Assembly: GCA_022791975.1 (NCBI GenBank)
Contig: JAAWAC010000058.1
Span: forward strand, 1 to 34,824
Length of the DNA stretch: 34,824 nt
From: Lachnospiraceae bacterium
GTDB taxonomy: Bacteria > Bacillota > Clostridia > Lachnospirales > Lachnospiraceae
Direction of reading: 5' to 3'
The notes beneath the pieces were generated by a model. The model did not search any database, had not been told where the DNA came from, and worked only from the letters and a program-made list of their open reading frames with translations. Shown here one piece after another: positions 32,882-34,824 of this stretch. The position numbers were made by a program, and so were the translations under genes. Position 1 is the stretch's first letter. Every line of letters starts with the position of its first letter.

Positions 32882-34824
32882 CTACAAATCCCGCAGCTGA
32901 TTTTTCAACTCTATCATCTTGTCGCGAAGTTCCGCGGCCGCCTCAAAATTCAGCTCCGCAGCAGCCTTTTTCATCTTCTTGTCAATCTGGCCAATCAGCT
33001 TCTCCAGCTCCTTCCTACTCATGGACTCCGGATCTTTTTCGAACTGGAGTTCTTCCTGCGCAATCTCCTTGGAAATGCTGATCAGATCTCGCACAGCCTT
33101 TTTTATGGTCTGGGGCGTAATCCCATGCTCCTGGTTGTAAGCCTCCTGCAAGGCCCGCCTGCGCTCCGTCTCCCCTATGGCCAGCCGCATGGAATCGGTT
33201 ATCATATCCGCATACATAATCACATGGCCTTCCGCATTTCTGGCTGCCCGCCCAATGGTCTGGATAAGAGACGTCTCCGACCGCAGGAACCCCTCCTTGT
33301 CCGCATCCAGGATAGCTACCAGAGTTATCTCCGGGATATCCAACCCCTCCCGAAGCAGATTGATTCCCACCAGAACATCAAACACATCCAGGCGCATATC
33401 CCGGATAATCTCTGTCCGCTCCAGGGTATCAATATCGGAATGAAGGTATTTCACCCGAATCCCCAGCTCCCGCATATAATCCGTCAGATCCTCTGCCATC
33501 CGCTTGGTTAGGGTGGTAATCAGGATCTTATGGCCTGCGGCCACCTCCTTATTCACCTCTCCCACCAGGTCATCGATCTGCCCCTCCACCGGGCGCACCT
33601 CCACCTTGGGGTCCAAAAGTCCCGTGGGCCGTATAATCTGTTCTGCCCGCAAGAGCTCATGCTCCTCCTCATATTCTCCAGGTGTGGCGGATACAAAGAG
33701 CATTTGATCTATTTTACTTTCAAATTCCCCAAAATTCAAGGGGCGGTTATCCTTAGCTGAGGGCAAACGGAAGCCATAGTCCACCAGGGTGGTTTTCCTG
33801 GACTGGTCTCCTGCAAACATGCCCCGAATCTGGGGAATGGTTTTATGAGACTCATCAATGATAATCAAAAAATCCTCCGGGAAATAGTCCATCAATGTGT
33901 TGGGAGGCTCTCCCGGCTCCATCCCTGACAGATGCCGGGAATAATTTTCAATTCCAGAGCAAAAGCCAGTTTCCTTAAGCATTTCAATGTCAAAGTTGGT
34001 CCTCTCGGAAATCCGTTGGGCCTCCAACAGCTTGTCCTCCCCTTTAAAATAGCGAATGCGTTCCTCCAACTCCTCCTCTATGTCCTTGGCAGCTCTTCGG
34101 ATTTGATCCGCTGGAACCACATAGTGGGATGCTGGAAAAATGGCCACATGTTCCCGAACCCCCTTGATCTCTCCAGTCAATACATCAATCTCGGAAATCC
34201 GGTCAATCTCGTCCCCGAAAAATTCCACCCGGATGGCAGTATCCATCTCACTGGCCGGTATGATCTCCAGAACATCCCCTCTTACCCGGAAGGTTCCCCG
34301 TTTAAAATCCATGTCGTTTCGGTCATACTGAATGTCCACCAACTGCCGCAGGACTTCGTCCCGATCTTTTTGCATACCCGGGCGGAGAGATACCATCATT
34401 TTCTCAAAGTTCTCCGGCTCACCCAAACCATAGATGCAGGACACGGAAGAGACAATGACCACATCCCGCCGCTCAATCAGGGAAGCCGTGGCAGACAGAC
34501 GCAGCTTGTCTATTTCGTCGTTGACGGAGGAGTCTTTGGCGATGTAGGTGTCGGAGGACGGGACGTAGGCTTCGGGTTGGTAGTAATCGTAGTAGGACAC
34601 AAAATATTCCACTGCGTTATCAGGGAACATCTCTTTGAATTCTCCGTACAACTGAGCAGCAAGCGTCTTATTGTGGGCGATGACCAGCGTCGGTTTCTGC
34701 AATTCCTGAATGACATTCGCCATCGTAAATGTCTTGCCGGAACCCGTAACCCCTAGTAAAGTCTGGAATTGGTTGCCCTCCTTGAAGCCTTTGACCAGCT
34801 CGGCGATGGCCTGCGGCTGGTCGC
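32882..34824 (-). CDS. uvrB: Excinuclease ABC subunit B (UvrB), N-terminus beyond the window
   Basis: UvrB is the helicase-like subunit that verifies damage and recruits UvrC. The frame is open to the right edge and reads [20 protein letters not shown] and then [16 protein letters not shown], so the Walker A motif is present. Only about the first 20 residues are missing; 646 residues are visible. Other motifs are [13 protein letters not shown] (the beta-hairpin), [26 protein letters not shown] and IGRAARN. The C-terminal UVR domain (about the last 40 residues) contacts UvrC. The internal ATG at 34723 is not the start. No SOS box can be judged because the promoter lies outside. Confidence 0.97.
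   Translation of the reverse strand, partial: DQPQAIAELVKGFKEGNQFQTLLGVTGSGKTFTMANVIQELQKPTLVIAHNKTLAAQLYGEFKEMFPDNAVEYFVSYYDYYQPEAYVPSSDTYIAKDSSVNDEIDKLRLSATASLIERRDVVIVSSVSCIYGLGEPENFEKMMVSLRPGMQKDRDEVLRQLVDIQYDRNDMDFKRGTFRVRGDVLEIIPASEMDTAIRVEFFGDEIDRISEIDVLTGEIKGVREHVAIFPASHYVVPADQIRRAAKDIEEELEERIRYFKGEDKLLEAQRISERTNFDIEMLKETGFCSGIENYSRHLSGMEPGEPPNTLMDYFPEDFLIIIDESHKTIPQIRGMFAGDQSRKTTLVDYGFRLPSAKDNRPLNFGEFESKIDQMLFVSATPGEYEEEHELLRAEQIIRPTGLLDPKVEVRPVEGQIDDLVGEVNKEVAAGHKILITTLTKRMAEDLTDYMRELGIRVKYLHSDIDTLERTEIIRDMRLDVFDVLVGINLLREGLDIPEITLVAILDADKEGFLRSETSLIQTIGRAARNAEGHVIMYADMITDSMRLAIGETERRRALQEAYNQEHGITPQTIKKAVRDLISISKEIAQEELQFEKDPESMSRKELEKLIGQIDKKMKKAAAELNFEAAAELRDKMIELKNQLRDL

Noticed and set aside
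1..34824. tRNA, rRNA, CRISPR arrays, riboswitches, insertion sequences
   Set aside because: No cloverleaf, rRNA-like stretch, spaced repeats, conserved riboswitch core or transposase was recognised in the intergenic regions, which are all short.

Overview
The window reads as chromosomal DNA of a Clostridia-class Firmicute, most likely Lachnospiraceae. This rests on the rapZ-whiA-HPr/Crh cluster, the YhaM, MutS2 and WhiA proteins, strong GGAGG ribosome binding sites, and a meso-diaminopimelate type MurE beside dapF. The genus cannot be fixed from the sequence alone. No tRNA, rRNA, CRISPR array or transposase is visible. No gene-free stretch exceeds about 300 bases.

Left edge (1-546): an AT-richer segment holding the start of an unknown gene and a frameshifted C-terminal tail of an RlmD-like protein. 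It abuts the intact catalytic part of rlmD, which looks like the edge of an integrated element sitting in the 3' end of rlmD. Next comes a leftward operon (4254 to 529): an HtrA-like membrane protein that has lost two of its three catalytic residues, the exonuclease YhaM, and RlmD. Divergent from it is a rightward run of mutS2 followed closely by two two-component systems (RR-HK, then HK-RR, the second KdpD/KdpE-like), ending at a hairpin at 10782-10802.

Middle (10814-18391): a leftward operon driven from a good promoter at 16849-16877 encodes a transsulfuration-type PLP enzyme, DapF, MurE (with an unusual insertion) and an aconitase-family hydratase. It links sulfur amino acid, diaminopimelate and cell-wall precursor metabolism. 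An AraC-type regulator follows. Divergent from it is a tiny rightward two-gene unit: a 62-residue ORF with a perfect ribosome binding site but AUA where the start codon should be, overlapped by ATGA with a 27-residue hydrophobic peptide, closed by a strong terminator.

Right (18396-34824): all genes read leftward. A 930-residue sensor kinase and its response regulator come first on the map. Then an operon of methyltransferase, hslO, nadE and degV runs from a near-consensus promoter at 26715-26743. Then murB-rapZ-whiA-crh forms another unit, with yvcK missing from its usual place and a Crh-type HPr carrying Glu15. Finally uvrB-uvrA, with uvrB cut by the window edge. Most units are bounded by clear intrinsic terminators and promoters, which are listed.

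The parts most worth a second look are the AUA-start/27-residue peptide pair, the frameshifted foreign tail on rlmD, the HtrA-like pseudoprotease, the insertion in MurE and the mutS2/twin two-component operon.
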